Positions 1 to 10,623 of a stretch of 64,000 nt of DNA are shown piece after piece (the stretch's first letter is position 1; every line of letters starts with the position of its first letter). This DNA comes from Glutinoglossum americanum (lineage: Eukaryota > Ascomycota > Geoglossomycetes > Geoglossales > Geoglossaceae): assembly GCA_020080175.1 (NCBI GenBank), contig JAGHQL010000116.1, positions 21,145 to 85,144 of the forward strand. The letters run 5' to 3'. Both the position numbers and the translations under genes were made by a program. The notes under the pieces were generated by a model, which worked only from the letters and a program-made list of their open reading frames with translations, did not search any database and was not told the DNA's origin.

Positions 1-215
1 GCTTGCTAAATCGACGATAGCCACCCTTCCGTACGTACGTTAAAGGAGAAAGCAAAAGAAATGCGCTCGAATTCGTCGAAGTCCGATAACATTAAACAGA
101 AATCGAATGCTAAATGATGAAAACCTGACTACGGGCCCTCCGCCCGCCAAATACACCTCAATTTGGAACCTCAGCCTAGCTGATACTTATGGTGGAAGAA
201 AAGGTTGAACCCCCC

Positions 216-1793
216 TTATCGTCCATCATGTCCCCCATGCCGACCCCGGTTATACATGTCGGGCTGGAATGGGCTATACGGCGCGCTCCTAGGGACAGAA
301 TTCGAATCACTGCAAGCAAGATCTACCCGTTGGTCTGAGGTTGCTGGAGCGAGTGTGTACCCTGTTGGCGAACCCCCTAGGGACACCTTAGCATCTGGAG
401 GATGAGGCACATCACTGGGAAGGGCGCCCGTCCGCCGGCGAGTGTTCCTCAGGACATCTTCACCCTGACCTTCCGTCCAAGAACCGCTGGCAGCCCCCAC
501 ACCTATGTATTGAACCTGTCTGTTTGAACGCAAGCGTGGAGAAAGAGGTCGTGGCGGGAGCTGCCCCTGGTGCTGAGGGGTATTATACAATATCGACCGG
601 AAATAATCACGCTCGCTATTATAGAAGTCGCGTTCTATGTGAAAGAAGTCCCTTTCCTCGGTGAGATCTCTGATTTGCTGCTCGAGTTTGGCGATGGTGT
701 GGGACGCTTCCCGTTCCTTTTCCTTTCGGCGTGCCCTGAACCTAGCGGATGCTCCAGCATTGCGCTTCCGTTTCTCGTCAGCTTGCTTCGAGGCGGCATG
801 AATATCAACAGGTACCGGAATGGACCCTTGCTCCCCCGAACCAAAAAAGAGTTGGTATTTATTCTGCTGCCAACCACCTGGCGCGTTCGAGTAACTACTC
901 TCGGGGGGCGAGCCTGTTGAACGCCCACTTCCATGCTGGATTGCTCGCGAGTTGAATTGAGACTGGGCAGGGTACGATGGCGGTAGCTCCTGTGATGCTA
1001 GAGGACGAACATGAGACGCCGGTGAAGGCTGACTGAAAGACGAGTATGACGTACTAGGACTTTCCGCCTGCGACTGTGGCATCTGTAGAACTACGGAGCT
1101 CGCGCGTCGACTAGAGACAGGAGGAGTTGGGGCTGCTGGAGGAAAGCCATACGATGGTACAGAGTGGGGTGGCTGTAGCGTAGACGGCGCAGGCACGGGA
1201 GGTACAGGATATAGTTCGGGGGCTCCAGAAACACCAGGGTCTATCGAATACACGCTACCGCTTCTAGGTATGAAAGGTGTCTGCTGTGTATTCATTAGAC
1301 CAGTGATGCTTGGTCGGCCCATGCTTACGGCTCGGAGTCCCGGCGACCGAGGGGTCAGTATCCTCCGGCCGAGGGTTCCAGAATGGGCTTGTGCTGAAGA
1401 TGGAGTTCCTAGGACCTCTGAACTGAGGTCTGCAGTTGGAGACCGTGATAAATCTCCCAATACAGGAGCAACTCCAGATGACGGCGGTGAATCGAGGTGG
1501 GCAGCACTCCGACGCCGGTTTTTGGTCTCTGGCTCTCCAGGAGGTGTTGGGTTAAGAATCCTATTCACATCTAGACGAGATGGCCTCTGATCCAAAACTC
1601 CAATAGCTGCATTCTGATCGAAGGAGCTCATAGAAGCGCTCCCCGGCCCTTTGGGTGTCTCTCGGGGATTCTGTCTAGGATAAAGATCCTCAAGCCCGGT
1701 AGTGGAAGCATTACTTGCTGTGGTAGAGAGCTCACTGTGACTTCCATCGGTAGACTTGGACGGAGGACCTACCGCAGATTTTCTCTGCGACAT
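216..1793 (-). CDS. bZIP-family transcription factor, single exon
   Basis: Predicted nuclear DNA-binding regulator of 525 residues without introns. The open frame continues a little upstream, but only to a TTG, so the first ATG at 1793 (MSQRKSAVG) is taken as start. The first two thirds are Ser/Pro-rich and look disordered, with a short motif DVNRILNPTPPGE near residue 70 of a type seen in several fungal regulators. The basic region lies near residue 345-365 (RKRNAGASARFRARRKEKE), with the N-x7-R spacing of bZIP proteins. What follows is not a leucine zipper but three tandem heptads ERDFFHI, ERDFYNS and ERDYFRS. This basic region resembles the MetR/Cys-3-like end of the fungal bZIP range, but the target pathway cannot be assigned. 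Confidence 0.8.
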   Translation of the reverse strand: MSQRKSAVGPPSKSTDGSHSELSTTASNASTTGLEDLYPRQNPRETPKGPGSASMSSFDQNAAIGVLDQRPSRLDVNRILNPTPPGEPETKNRRRSAAHLDSPPSSGVAPVLGDLSRSPTADLSSEVLGTPSSAQAHSGTLGRRILTPRSPGLRAVSMGRPSITGLMNTQQTPFIPRSGSVYSIDPGVSGAPELYPVPPVPAPSTLQPPHSVPSYGFPPAAPTPPVSSRRASSVVLQMPQSQAESPSTSYSSFSQPSPASHVRPLASQELPPSYPAQSQFNSRAIQHGSGRSTGSPPESSYSNAPGGWQQNKYQLFFGSGEQGSIPVPVDIHAASKQADEKRKRNAGASARFRARRKEKEREASHTIAKLEQQIRDLTEERDFFHIERDFYNSERDYFRSILYNTPQHQGQLPPRPLSPRLRSNRQVQYIGVGAASGSWTEGQGEDVLRNTRRRTGALPSDVPHPPDAKVSLGGSPTGYTLAPATSDQRVDLACSDSNSVPRSAPYSPFQPDMYNRGRHGGHDGR

Positions 1794-4404
1794 GAAGTCC
1801 TCGTACCAAAAATCCTTCAAGCCACGCGAAGTGGAACATTGGACACCTGTCCCTTCCTCCCAACCGTGGCGGTGGCCGTTCGGCCCTACGTGGTGAGGAA
1901 GGGAGCTCTGGAGCCTTGTGATAAATTCTTCGACCCGCTGTTCTAATAGGCACGGTGATATGGGCGAGAAAGGGAAGTTGCTGAAGGAACGGAGGGCAAT
2001 CTCTGAAGCCAGGGTGACAGCTTAAGTGGGACACAAACGGTCCCCGTCGTGATGATCCTTTCCAAGATGTCTTGGGCAATTGGTACAGCGAGTGATGGCG
2101 AGTAAGCAAACAGTCATCGCTTGCTATGACGCAAAAGGCCGCAATAGTCAGAGTTCGTATCAATACCACAGAACGATGAAAGCAGAAGGCTTAGAGGGAA
2201 GCGGGGTGCAGAGGACAACGGAATGGATGGGGAAGAGGTAGCTCACCCGTGACTCTGACGAAACGGAGAGATTATAACAAACTCAAAGACGGGGTTGGAC
2301 GGGATCGTGGAGGGATATTAGGGACATTATCTTTGAATCTCAAGCTTCAGCTGGAGGCGCATTCTTCCAAGCCATGGGACGGCGAGTGCATTGGTGCGAC
2401 GACAAGGTACATTCTAATGATGCCTACCATAACATGCCTTCTAGACGTCCGTGCTTACCACAACAGCTGCCTTTTCATCCGCCTTGTGTGCAATTCCTTT
2501 TTCGATTGGGACAGAACTATGGAACCTTCACCCTAGGATGCATCATGGATGGCTGATCTGAAACTAGGGCAGGTGCTGCGAATCGAGCCGAACCAACGGT
2601 GAGATACTTTGAGCCACTTACGAGGCGAACTTTTGACTTTTCGAGGAACTTGGGGCGAAGAGAGGGGGGATAACACTTGCCCGCATAGCACAAAATTGTC
2701 AGCACGGTGAGAGGGCGGAGTGACCTTGGTCGAGTGACGTTGGAAAGCAAGGCCAGTTCAGAGTACATACATGAGCTGCTCCCCTTTGCGTCTGCTTCTG
2801 CGTCTGCTTCTGCTTCTGCTTCTGCTTCTACTTCTGTTTCTGCTTCTCTTCTGCTGCTGGACGATCCTTGCCCGATGATGCCGCGTTGTGCCTGGTACAA
2901 AGGAAGTTGGCGGTGTGATTAACCTCGACAAGGAAGGACGTTTTCCGTGTGCTGTGAGCCCCAGAGTTCCTAGCGAACAGAAGGCCCGGCTCATCTCAAT
3001 GGAGCAACGGGCCAAGGGTGAGATTGTCGCCAGCGCTACCGACTTCAGGATGGACTAATGCGAGTGATGAGGTGTGACGGTCCCGACAAATAGCATCCTG
3101 GAGCAAATGAGGTAAGGCGGCGGCGTTGGTGCCTTTCCATTGGGGGGATGGCTGGTCGGCGGATGAACTATTGGTTTGCGCGCACAGGGGTAAAATCCAT
3201 TGGCCATGGATTAACATGTCGCTCCTTTTCGTCAATTTCCGGGGTTCAACAGACCCAAGCTAGTTTCTCTCCGTGCGCTATCTTGCTTCGTCAAGCTCAA
3301 TGCGAGGCGTCTGAGGTTATCCCGCCGCCGGGGACCACACCTCGAAGCCCCGGCAGTAGCTTGGATGTTATGGAATGTTGCTTGCATTCGGTAGCTGCCA
3401 TCCATGCGACATCCCGCCTTAAGTTATGGCCAACGGTATTCTGATGCTATTTTACTCTCTTTTTAGTCCCCACAGCCTGAGTCCTGCATGGCACACGACC
3501 CGGACACGCGGAGGCGCTGATGCCATGGACTTGGTTATGGCATTACTTTTTTCACTCTTTGGCTGAACCTCTCGGGGGAATATTTTGTTTCGATCCTCGG
3601 GTTGCGGATCGAAGTCGGGCACCGAAAGGGCATCCTCTCCTTCGCCTCATTTGAGAAGATGCGTCGACGATAATTGGATCCCGGCAATCAGACCCTGGTT
3701 GCTGCAATATCGATCATGTGAGATACGTACTTGGCCTGCCAGCACAACATACATAAGGACGCATACGAGGATCTAATTTATTCCTATGCATCTTATGTAC
3801 TCTACTCTTACTCCGTCAGCTAGGAGTCTCTAGAGCTATTGAAAATCTCTGCAGCGGAGCTAATAAATGTCGCGCTTTTCCATCCAACCCGCTTATTTCC
3901 TACTTCGTATGGCGAGCCAATTAGCTTCCCGCCGAACCATAGGAAGCGCCGGCCCCAATGTTTGCAGCTAAGGAAAAGTATGACCACTTCACTTGGCTGG
4001 GTGGACATAATACCCGGAAGGCATCAGATCGCTTTAGAGATAACCACGAGGCATCCATGCCATCTCGTGGGAGTGAGATCACAACGAAACCTTCTAGACG
4101 AGTGTAGTACAAGAGTTCGATTCTGTCCTCCTCACTCTATTACTCTATAATACAGAACTGTTTTACCACCCGCCTCACTTGCGGCCCAAACTTCGCCAAG
4201 CCCTACTCAAATTCTGGTTTCCGGGAATCCCAATGCCTTGCTGTCGGTTTGACAATATCAAATCAAAAGTCGTGCCTTTGGAAATGGCTGTGCGCCACAT
4301 CCCCTCCTGGAAAACGGAAATGAGATGGCGAGGGCTGCAATATAAGCACTAGGATAAGCCTCGAAACTGAGGCTTTCGGCCCGGCGATTAATCGTGGTAT
4401 CAAC
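1794..4404. other. Gene-free stretch upstream of the bZIP gene
   Basis: No frame here has convincing coding character, a start with splice signals, or recognisable motifs. The part next to 1793 should hold the bZIP promoter. Contents noted: a TCTGCT microsatellite near 2787-2860 and an 8-bp hairpin at 3589-3613. Confidence 0.5.
2787..2860. repeat. TCTGCT-type microsatellite
   Basis: About twelve imperfect copies of the hexamer TCTGCT (GCGTCT, TCTGCT, TCTACT, TCTGTT variants). It is open in several frames on both strands, giving spurious Ser/Ala or Glu/Arg-rich ORFs. No gene context supports translation. Confidence 0.8.
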
Positions 4405-4883
4405 TTATGTTTTGCTATAAGGAGTCTCGAAGGTCCTCATCCATGCCGCGCGGATTCCGGCTCTTTCTCCGGTTGCGCTTCTGCCCCAGATATTAGGTCC
4501 GAAACATGGGAAAGTAGTCAGGAGATGAAGCTTCTCTACAAACTCACCCGCCAGTGAGAGGCGTACCACCTTACCCGTTTCGTAAGGGTGGTCCGCCGAG
4601 GCCGGTGGCATGCCATCCAAGTGGGCGATAGCGCCTTCAGTAGATGTCCTCGTCGGAGAATCCGTGATGCACATTACCATGCTATCGGGACCCCCTAAGG
4701 TGTTCCATGGAGTCGGTCAGCCCGTAATTCGACCATTACTTCGGAGATGGGTCTGTATTGGGCAGCCAATCCCGTCAAAACTTCGATCCTGCAGCGCGAG
4801 ATCCGGCTCGAGGCGAAACAATCCCTGCTTAAATCTGTTAATCTACTTGTCGCCTCAGCACCGCCTTAACATTATCATACGAT
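4405..4883 (-). pseudogene. Relic of an SMP-30/gluconolactonase-like gene
   Basis: Reading the minus strand gives pieces in the order expected for the SMP-30/gluconolactonase/LRE beta-propeller family: GLFRLEPDLAL, then SMVMCITDSPTRT (the family has a Y-F/I-T-D-S-P-T motif here), then LDGMPPAS, then ETGKVVRLSLAGEFVEKLHL and a C-terminal FGP. In the same frame a TAG (4843-4845) and a TGA (4717-4719) interrupt it, the segment between the propeller start and GLFRL is largely missing, and no start codon or upstream exons are evident. It is best read as an old, non-functional copy. Family assignment rests on remembered motif order, not a search. Confidence 0.55.
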
Positions 4884-7148
4884 GAGTGCCGTTCTGGTTC
4901 GCCTGGACGGAAGGCACGGCTGCATTGCGCCTTACTCCTACAACTGCTTCTGCCAAGACCAGCAGCGCCACCGCTAAATGCAAAATAAGTGAAATTTCTC
5001 CAATCATCTGTCTGTTGCGAACCGCATCGTATTCATGAGTGGGGTCTAATAACTTGTCTTGGGGTATTTGCCATGATATTCATTGGCTTCCTCCAAGGAG
5101 TAGATTCCTCTAGACTCATAATTTCCGATGTTTAACACGGATCCGTACCGCGATGACGCACTCGAGGCTTTAATATTTCTGTGATCGTCTGTAGTTTTGA
5201 TAGCGTAGTACAAGCACAGTAGGTGACGACCACCAGTCCTTCTATGGTCGAACCAATTTACGCGTTGGAAGACCAAGAGGTGCTTAAGACAAGCTCACGC
5301 TGCCTACGCAACCCAACCAAGTCCGGATCGCTGGGCTTGACATCGTGGTGTCGAGAATTTCCATAAGTGAGCGCATCCTAGTAAATCACCTACGACTGAT
5401 GCCCGCGGGTGCCTAAAACTGCGAAAGGTGACATGCCAGCCCAATTCTCAATACGGCCATTCTGCATGTGGTCATAACTTGGACATTGGGGAAATATTTA
5501 ATCGACACTAAGGCCTTTCGCGTAAGACAGCGCCCAAAATCCAACCCCCTTTAGCTGTATCTGAATCTATCTACTCCGTGATTGGAGAATGCATCATGGG
5601 CTCCAAGCAATGGCTTTGGTATTAGGATGGTTGATCAAGAATGTGACGTCGAAGTGGACATGGAGATGCTCTACCCCACTTGTCTCAAATGCTTCGTCGC
5701 AATGGCTGTGCACACCATTGGAGGAGTGAAATCCATCGACCGTGCATGCAGCTGCACCTGCATGCTGCCTCGGACTAGCGGTAAGGTACAGACCGCTTAT
5801 CCCTGGAGTTTGGTCCGTTGTGGAACCGAAAATTCTTCTGAAATCTTCCGTTCTCACGGAACTCGATCCAAATTAATTGGCGATTGTTTGTTGCGTGACC
5901 TGTCTGCGGGGAAAGGGCTCTTCTCCCAAGTTGAAATCAGCGAGGATTATTCTTCCTAGGAGACCGGTGCACCCAACCCGTATAAACCATCAGGGCCTAT
6001 CACAAGACAAATCCTGGGAATAAGGGAAACTCTCCGAGACCCCGTCCGAAAGTTAATCGCGTTCATGACAGAGCCTGTTTTGTGCAGAGCATGACTCCAA
6101 GAAAGACTTCATAATGCTTCTCCCAGCCCAGATATCATTTCGGTCTGTGCAATCCCCACGCGGTTACCGGCCCGCCAGACGGCTTAATGCGGCACGGTCA
6201 TAATCAATATTCTTTTTACCGCCAAGGATTGGACGCGTGGATTTTTCAACTTGGCAAAGGTGAATGTGAGTTGTGAGTGATAACATTCATCGACGCTCTT
6301 CCTCGTGAACTGTGTTCTCGATCCAGCCCTGAGTCAGGCAGGCCGCGGTGCGGTCCGTTAGTGGGCTCCTTTGATTGTCGACGAATGAGCTAGGGAAGCT
6401 GTCAAACCATTCCTCTAACCTAAGACACTTATTATTTATTCGTTTTCCAGGTGCTTCGTCACGCTCTTCCCGTCAAGGTCTTTTAGACCTCACTGGGGTG
6501 TGTCTTTTCAAACATACTACCTAGCGGATCAACTCCTTGCTATAAGGGTGACCATGCAGTCCTTCCCTCCCGCTCGTAGATTTGAGGAGCTCAGGACCTG
6601 AATGGGCACCGACCCGTTAGGGAGATATATTCACGGGAACATCTAGATCACCCAGGCAGGCCCGGATTGGTATGCATGTTCATATACACACCCGACCTAA
6701 AGACTAAGTCGAATACTAACGTCGCTCAAGAGTATTACACGTCTTCTACTAGAGGTGTCATAAATTGTGAACTGGCATACATGGCTTGTTCCCCGTCCGA
6801 AAAACCACCCAAAGGTTGGACAAAGGCTATAGAACATAAAAATTTACAGAATAAAGAGAAGTTGGCTTAGAACGACTTGAAGAATATAAGTGGTATTTTC
6901 TTTGGAAAAACCATTGATAACATCATGATGGCGCCGAAAATAAGACCGTCTAAGTAGGAAAACCTGTGATGAGTCGAAAACCCCGGCGATGGGACGGAGG
7001 TTGTGGTATAATGTGCACTGAGAGCCAATAAAAAAAACGCGTCGAAATAGTATCAAGCCTTGTAGTGCAAAAGCCTACAATAATTAATCGCTCCCACCGA
7101 GGAGGTTTGCCGAGCCAACGTAAATATTCTCGATGTCGTCAGGAACTG
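4884..7148. other. Gene-free stretch upstream of the Rrn9-domain gene
   Basis: No supported gene. Short open frames exist (for example 5582-5959 on the plus strand) but show no family motifs, splice structure or strand-consistent coding bias. The last few hundred bases should contain the promoter of the Rrn9-domain gene. Confidence 0.45.
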
Positions 7149-9435
7149 ATGGCTCATGCGACTTCGGTGAATCAGGACGACGCGCAAACTAGAGATGAAG
7201 TAGATACCACAGGGGTTTCTAATATCACCGAAGGCAGTGCCTCAGGATCTAGCTCGGAATCTCTGCAGTCCACAGGTCGGCCCAACAAATATAGAGGTCC
7301 ACCATCAACCTGGCGCTCTTGGACGGAAACCGAGCGACTGTTAGCAACATCCCTAGACCAGGAACGAGCTGCAGATCTCGCAATTCACCTTTACAACAGC
7401 CATGCCCTCAAGCAGCGTCTATGGCAACCTAAAGCCGCTCGTGCTGTTCAAGACTGGAGGAGCAAAGAACGTTGGCATGTGCCTCACGGATCTGCCAAGA
7501 CAAAGGCCACTGATGGACAAGATATGTTTTATCCCCAGAGAGGGTGGACTGCGTGGCCGATGAGACCTGAGCTGGTACCTAGGGAAGGGGAGGGTATCTT
7601 GCGGTCGGGCAGCCTTGGGGCTATGAGCAGTTGGGGGCCTCAAGAGATAAAGGATTCTAACCCAAGCGAGGTTTTGGAAGACTGCATTTTCGGGGGAGTT
7701 CTAAAAATTGCAAAGGAGAGGTATCGTGAGAGAGATAGGAGGCCTGCACAGCAAGATGGTAAAGATATATCGAGGCCGCTGTCTAGTGGCAGTTTGCAAA
7801 CTGCAGCTCTATCTTTGGCTGGGGAGGCAAAAGACTCTACGGCGATTAGAGGACACGAGAGAGGACACAGTTCTAGCTCTTCAGAACCAGACATTTCACA
7901 TTCCCCATCAGTTCCATACTCGGGGCTGGTTCCTATAGCTGATGATGAGAAAGCACACGGTACCTTCCAACCCATAACTCGCCATTTACTCTCAAAGTTT
8001 GACTCACTGCTTATGGGCCTCCACCATGCCAAAGAGGCTTACTTGTCGTCTTCGGACGAGAAAGCCCTGCAAAGTGCGCAAATGCGCCTCAAAGTCGATC
8101 TACCACCGAACCCCGGGCAGGCCAACCCACCCAGAAAGCCCCTCGCCGCCGGGGACCGTACCAATTTACCAAAGAGGCGGAGAGGACGACCGCCCAAACA
8201 CCCTCGAGTCCTCGCCATCTCAACAAACCCCGTTATCCAACATGGCACCATACGGGATGATTCGGCCTTAGCTACTAAAGAGGAGCAGAGAAAGGTTGGA
8301 AGACCACGGAAATATCCAAGGGGTTTTGAGAAATACCAAACTTACTACATGATGAGGAAACTGTCAAATGATCCCAAAATAAGGTCCGGTTCACCGCTAG
8401 ACGGTGTGGGAAACGAATCTGCCAGTGACTATGCGGCCGAGAGCGAGAGTGAGCCAAGTTTCCATCTTTCGGATAGTAAATCAGAGACCCCACCTCCCTC
8501 AATCAAGAAGCATCGCAAAACCGGCAATCCGGAAACACGAGCCTACTATAGAATCAAGAAGCAGGGGCAAACTGGACTGGGGGATTGGAGCGATGTATTG
8601 GGTGTTGCATCCATGGTTGGGTGGGAGCCGGAAGCTGTAAGTAGGGCTGCTGCTAGATGCTCCGCACTTTTTGGCGAAGGCATGAGCTTTCGCACACTGG
8701 CCGAGGAAGAGACATTTCTCGGGAATGGAAGGATTGTGGAATACCGTCCTGACATGATATCGCATCCGGTGGTTGATGGAAATTGTGCGGATGTCCGTCA
8801 GCCCGCAAGAGATTATCCCCCATACATCCAAGTGCATATCAATTCCGTCCAGGCCGAGGGGTCAGTTGGTTTTACCGTCTTTGGCCAAGTTGCCTTATGC
8901 GTCACTATCAGTGGGTGCTAACGACTTACTCTAGTACAATACCCAGGGGCCAGTGGAGCCCGGCAGAAGACCTTCTACTCCGCGGCCTGAAATCTATCTG
9001 GCCTCTCACGTGGAGCGAAATAGCGGCCTACTGTGAGTTGTCTCAGATCCACCCAACTCCCGCCAGTTATAGGCTCCATTCACGCCTGTGCATTCGCAGG
9101 GCTATTGACAAGATGGCGCTTTGGCATTGGATTTGCAATTCATTAAAGTGATTATATTCCTTATCGCTAATTAATTGACAGTTCCTTCTCGGTCTGCCCT
9201 TGCTTGCGAGTCTCGTTGGCGTCGCCTGGGAGCAGGGCCCGAGTCCCAGAAATATCCGCCAGAATTGCAGAGCAGAAAAATTAGGAAGACCACTAACATC
9301 GAGGAAGATCAGATGGTGGGGGGGGTTCATAATGATGGATTCCTCAGACCGATTGAAGCAAGAGACGGCTGGAGGGGCGTAGATCAAAGGAAGAGGAAAC
9401 GTAGGGGGGAAATATATAACCAACAAAAACACTGA
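7149..9435 (+). CDS. Rrn9-domain protein with two AT-hooks and a C-terminal Myb/SANT domain
   Basis: Likely nuclear/nucleolar DNA-binding protein of 687 residues; exons 7149-8860, 8935-9032, 9182-9435. The open frame extends 5' to a GTG, but the first ATG is at 7149. Residues about 44-170 match the fungal Rrn9 domain: RPNKYRGPPSTWRSWT, a LAIHLYNSHALKQR helix and a WTAWPMRPELVPRE block. Rrn9 is a subunit of the RNA polymerase I upstream activation factor in yeast. Two AT-hooks follow (RRRGRPPK near 345, VGRPRKYPRG near 382). The first intron (GTCAGT...GCTAAC...CTAG) joins to GQWSPAEDLLLRGLKSIWPL; the second (GTGAGT...GCTAAT...GACAG) joins to FPSRSALACESRWRRLG. Together these complete one SANT helix-turn-helix. 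A role at rDNA is inferred. Confidence 0.8.
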
Positions 9436-9705
9436 AAATATAAAAGAAACTCGCGTTGTGGGAAAAAAAACCTTGTTTTCCACTTGGGTCCCCGACCGCA
9501 ATGTTTTACCGTAGCACTATCAGACCATTTCTTGCCAAAAGGGCATATTTCTAAGTTTACTTGTCGCTAGCCCCTTGCTTGGATTAAGACCCACCAAAGA
9601 TATAGAATATTTTCGTTTTTTTTTAATATTTTGCCGCTATGTCATGAGGCTCTTACTTCCCCACCCTGCAGATCACCATCAGGAAGACATACTCGAAACT
9701 ACAAC

Positions 9706-10351
9706 ATGCCTGGCTCTCCAACACCTTCTGAGCGCGAACGCGCTGACGTAGAACTCAAGGCCAAAGAAGAGGTTGAGCAAGCGGCGTTACCATATCGCTG
9801 GACGCAAACCATAAAGGACGTTGAGGTCACTGTACCTGTACCTGCAAACATCAAGGGGAGGGATCTGGACGTGTTGATCAAGAAGTCGAAACTTAAAGTC
9901 GGTCTGAAGGGGCAGCCACCTATAATGGAGGCAAGTAGTTTTTCTTTCATCCCAAGCAAACGCGCCGCTCCGTTAATGCGGCGCTAACCCTCATCTCCAG
10001 GGCGACCTCGCGAAACCGATTCTCGTCGACGAATCGACATGGACGCTCGAGACCGGCAGCGACGGTAAAAAAGAAGTCGCCGTGCGCTTGGACAAGATCA
10101 ATAAGATGGAATGGTGGCCGAACGTGCTGACGCACCACCCGAAGATCGACACCTCGAAGATCACGCCCGAGAATTCCTCCCTCAGCGACCTGGACGGCGA
10201 GACGAGAACTATGGTTGAGAAGATGATGTATGATCAACGGCAGAAGGAGATAGGGAAGCCGACGAGCGATGAGCAGAAGAAGTTGGATATGCTGAAGAAA
10301 TTTCAGGCGGAACATCCGGAGATGGATTTCTCTAACGCGAAGATCAGCTAG
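9706..10351 (+). CDS. nudC: NudC-like nuclear movement protein (CS/p23 domain)
   Basis: Cochaperone-type protein of the dynein/nuclear migration pathway, 191 residues, close to the usual fungal NudC length. Exons 9706-9930 and 10001-10351. The CS domain starts at [20 protein letters not shown] and continues through [13 protein letters not shown] into [17 protein letters not shown]. The C-terminal signature [17 protein letters not shown] and the tail motif [17 protein letters not shown] are diagnostic. The frame joins only if the intron starts with GC (GAG|GCAAGT) and ends at CTCCAG; the nearest GT donor, four bases on, breaks the CS domain. Expected cytoplasmic, acting with Lis1/NudF and Hsp90. 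Confidence 0.92.
9931..10000 (+). other. GC-AG intron of nudC with an internal hairpin
   Basis: A 70-nt intron with donor GCAAGT and acceptor CCAG. Inside it GCGCCGC (9962-9968) and GCGGCGC (9978-9984) can form a perfect 7-bp stem with a 9-nt loop, overlapping the branch-point sequence GCGCTAAC. Confidence 0.75.
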
Positions 10352-10623
10352 TGCTTTAGTAAGAGCGCCATGAGGTTCTGACGATGGAAATTGGACGAAT
10401 GGCGAAACGATTTACTGTAGCATAGCGTCGGTAGGGAATAGTATGACCGTTTTGTTTCATCTTATGGGAAAACCGAATTGGTATGGGCCAGGCGCGACAC
10501 TGGTTGGTGGGAAATACAAGTTCAAAAATAGAGATGAGCGTAGGCCTTCCTCGAACAAGGGAAGATAGGTACATAAACACCGTCTATGCAATATCCCCGA
10601 CCAACTAAAAATACAAGCTCCAA

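Noticed and set aside
5582-5959. 125-codon plus-strand ORF
   Set aside because: Cys-rich by chance, no signal peptide or family motif, isolated in a gene desert, and an opposite-strand frame is nearly as long.
7065-7148. Extension of the Rrn9-domain gene to a GTG start
   Set aside because: Non-ATG start in a fungal nuclear gene with no supporting context; ATG at 7149 is available.
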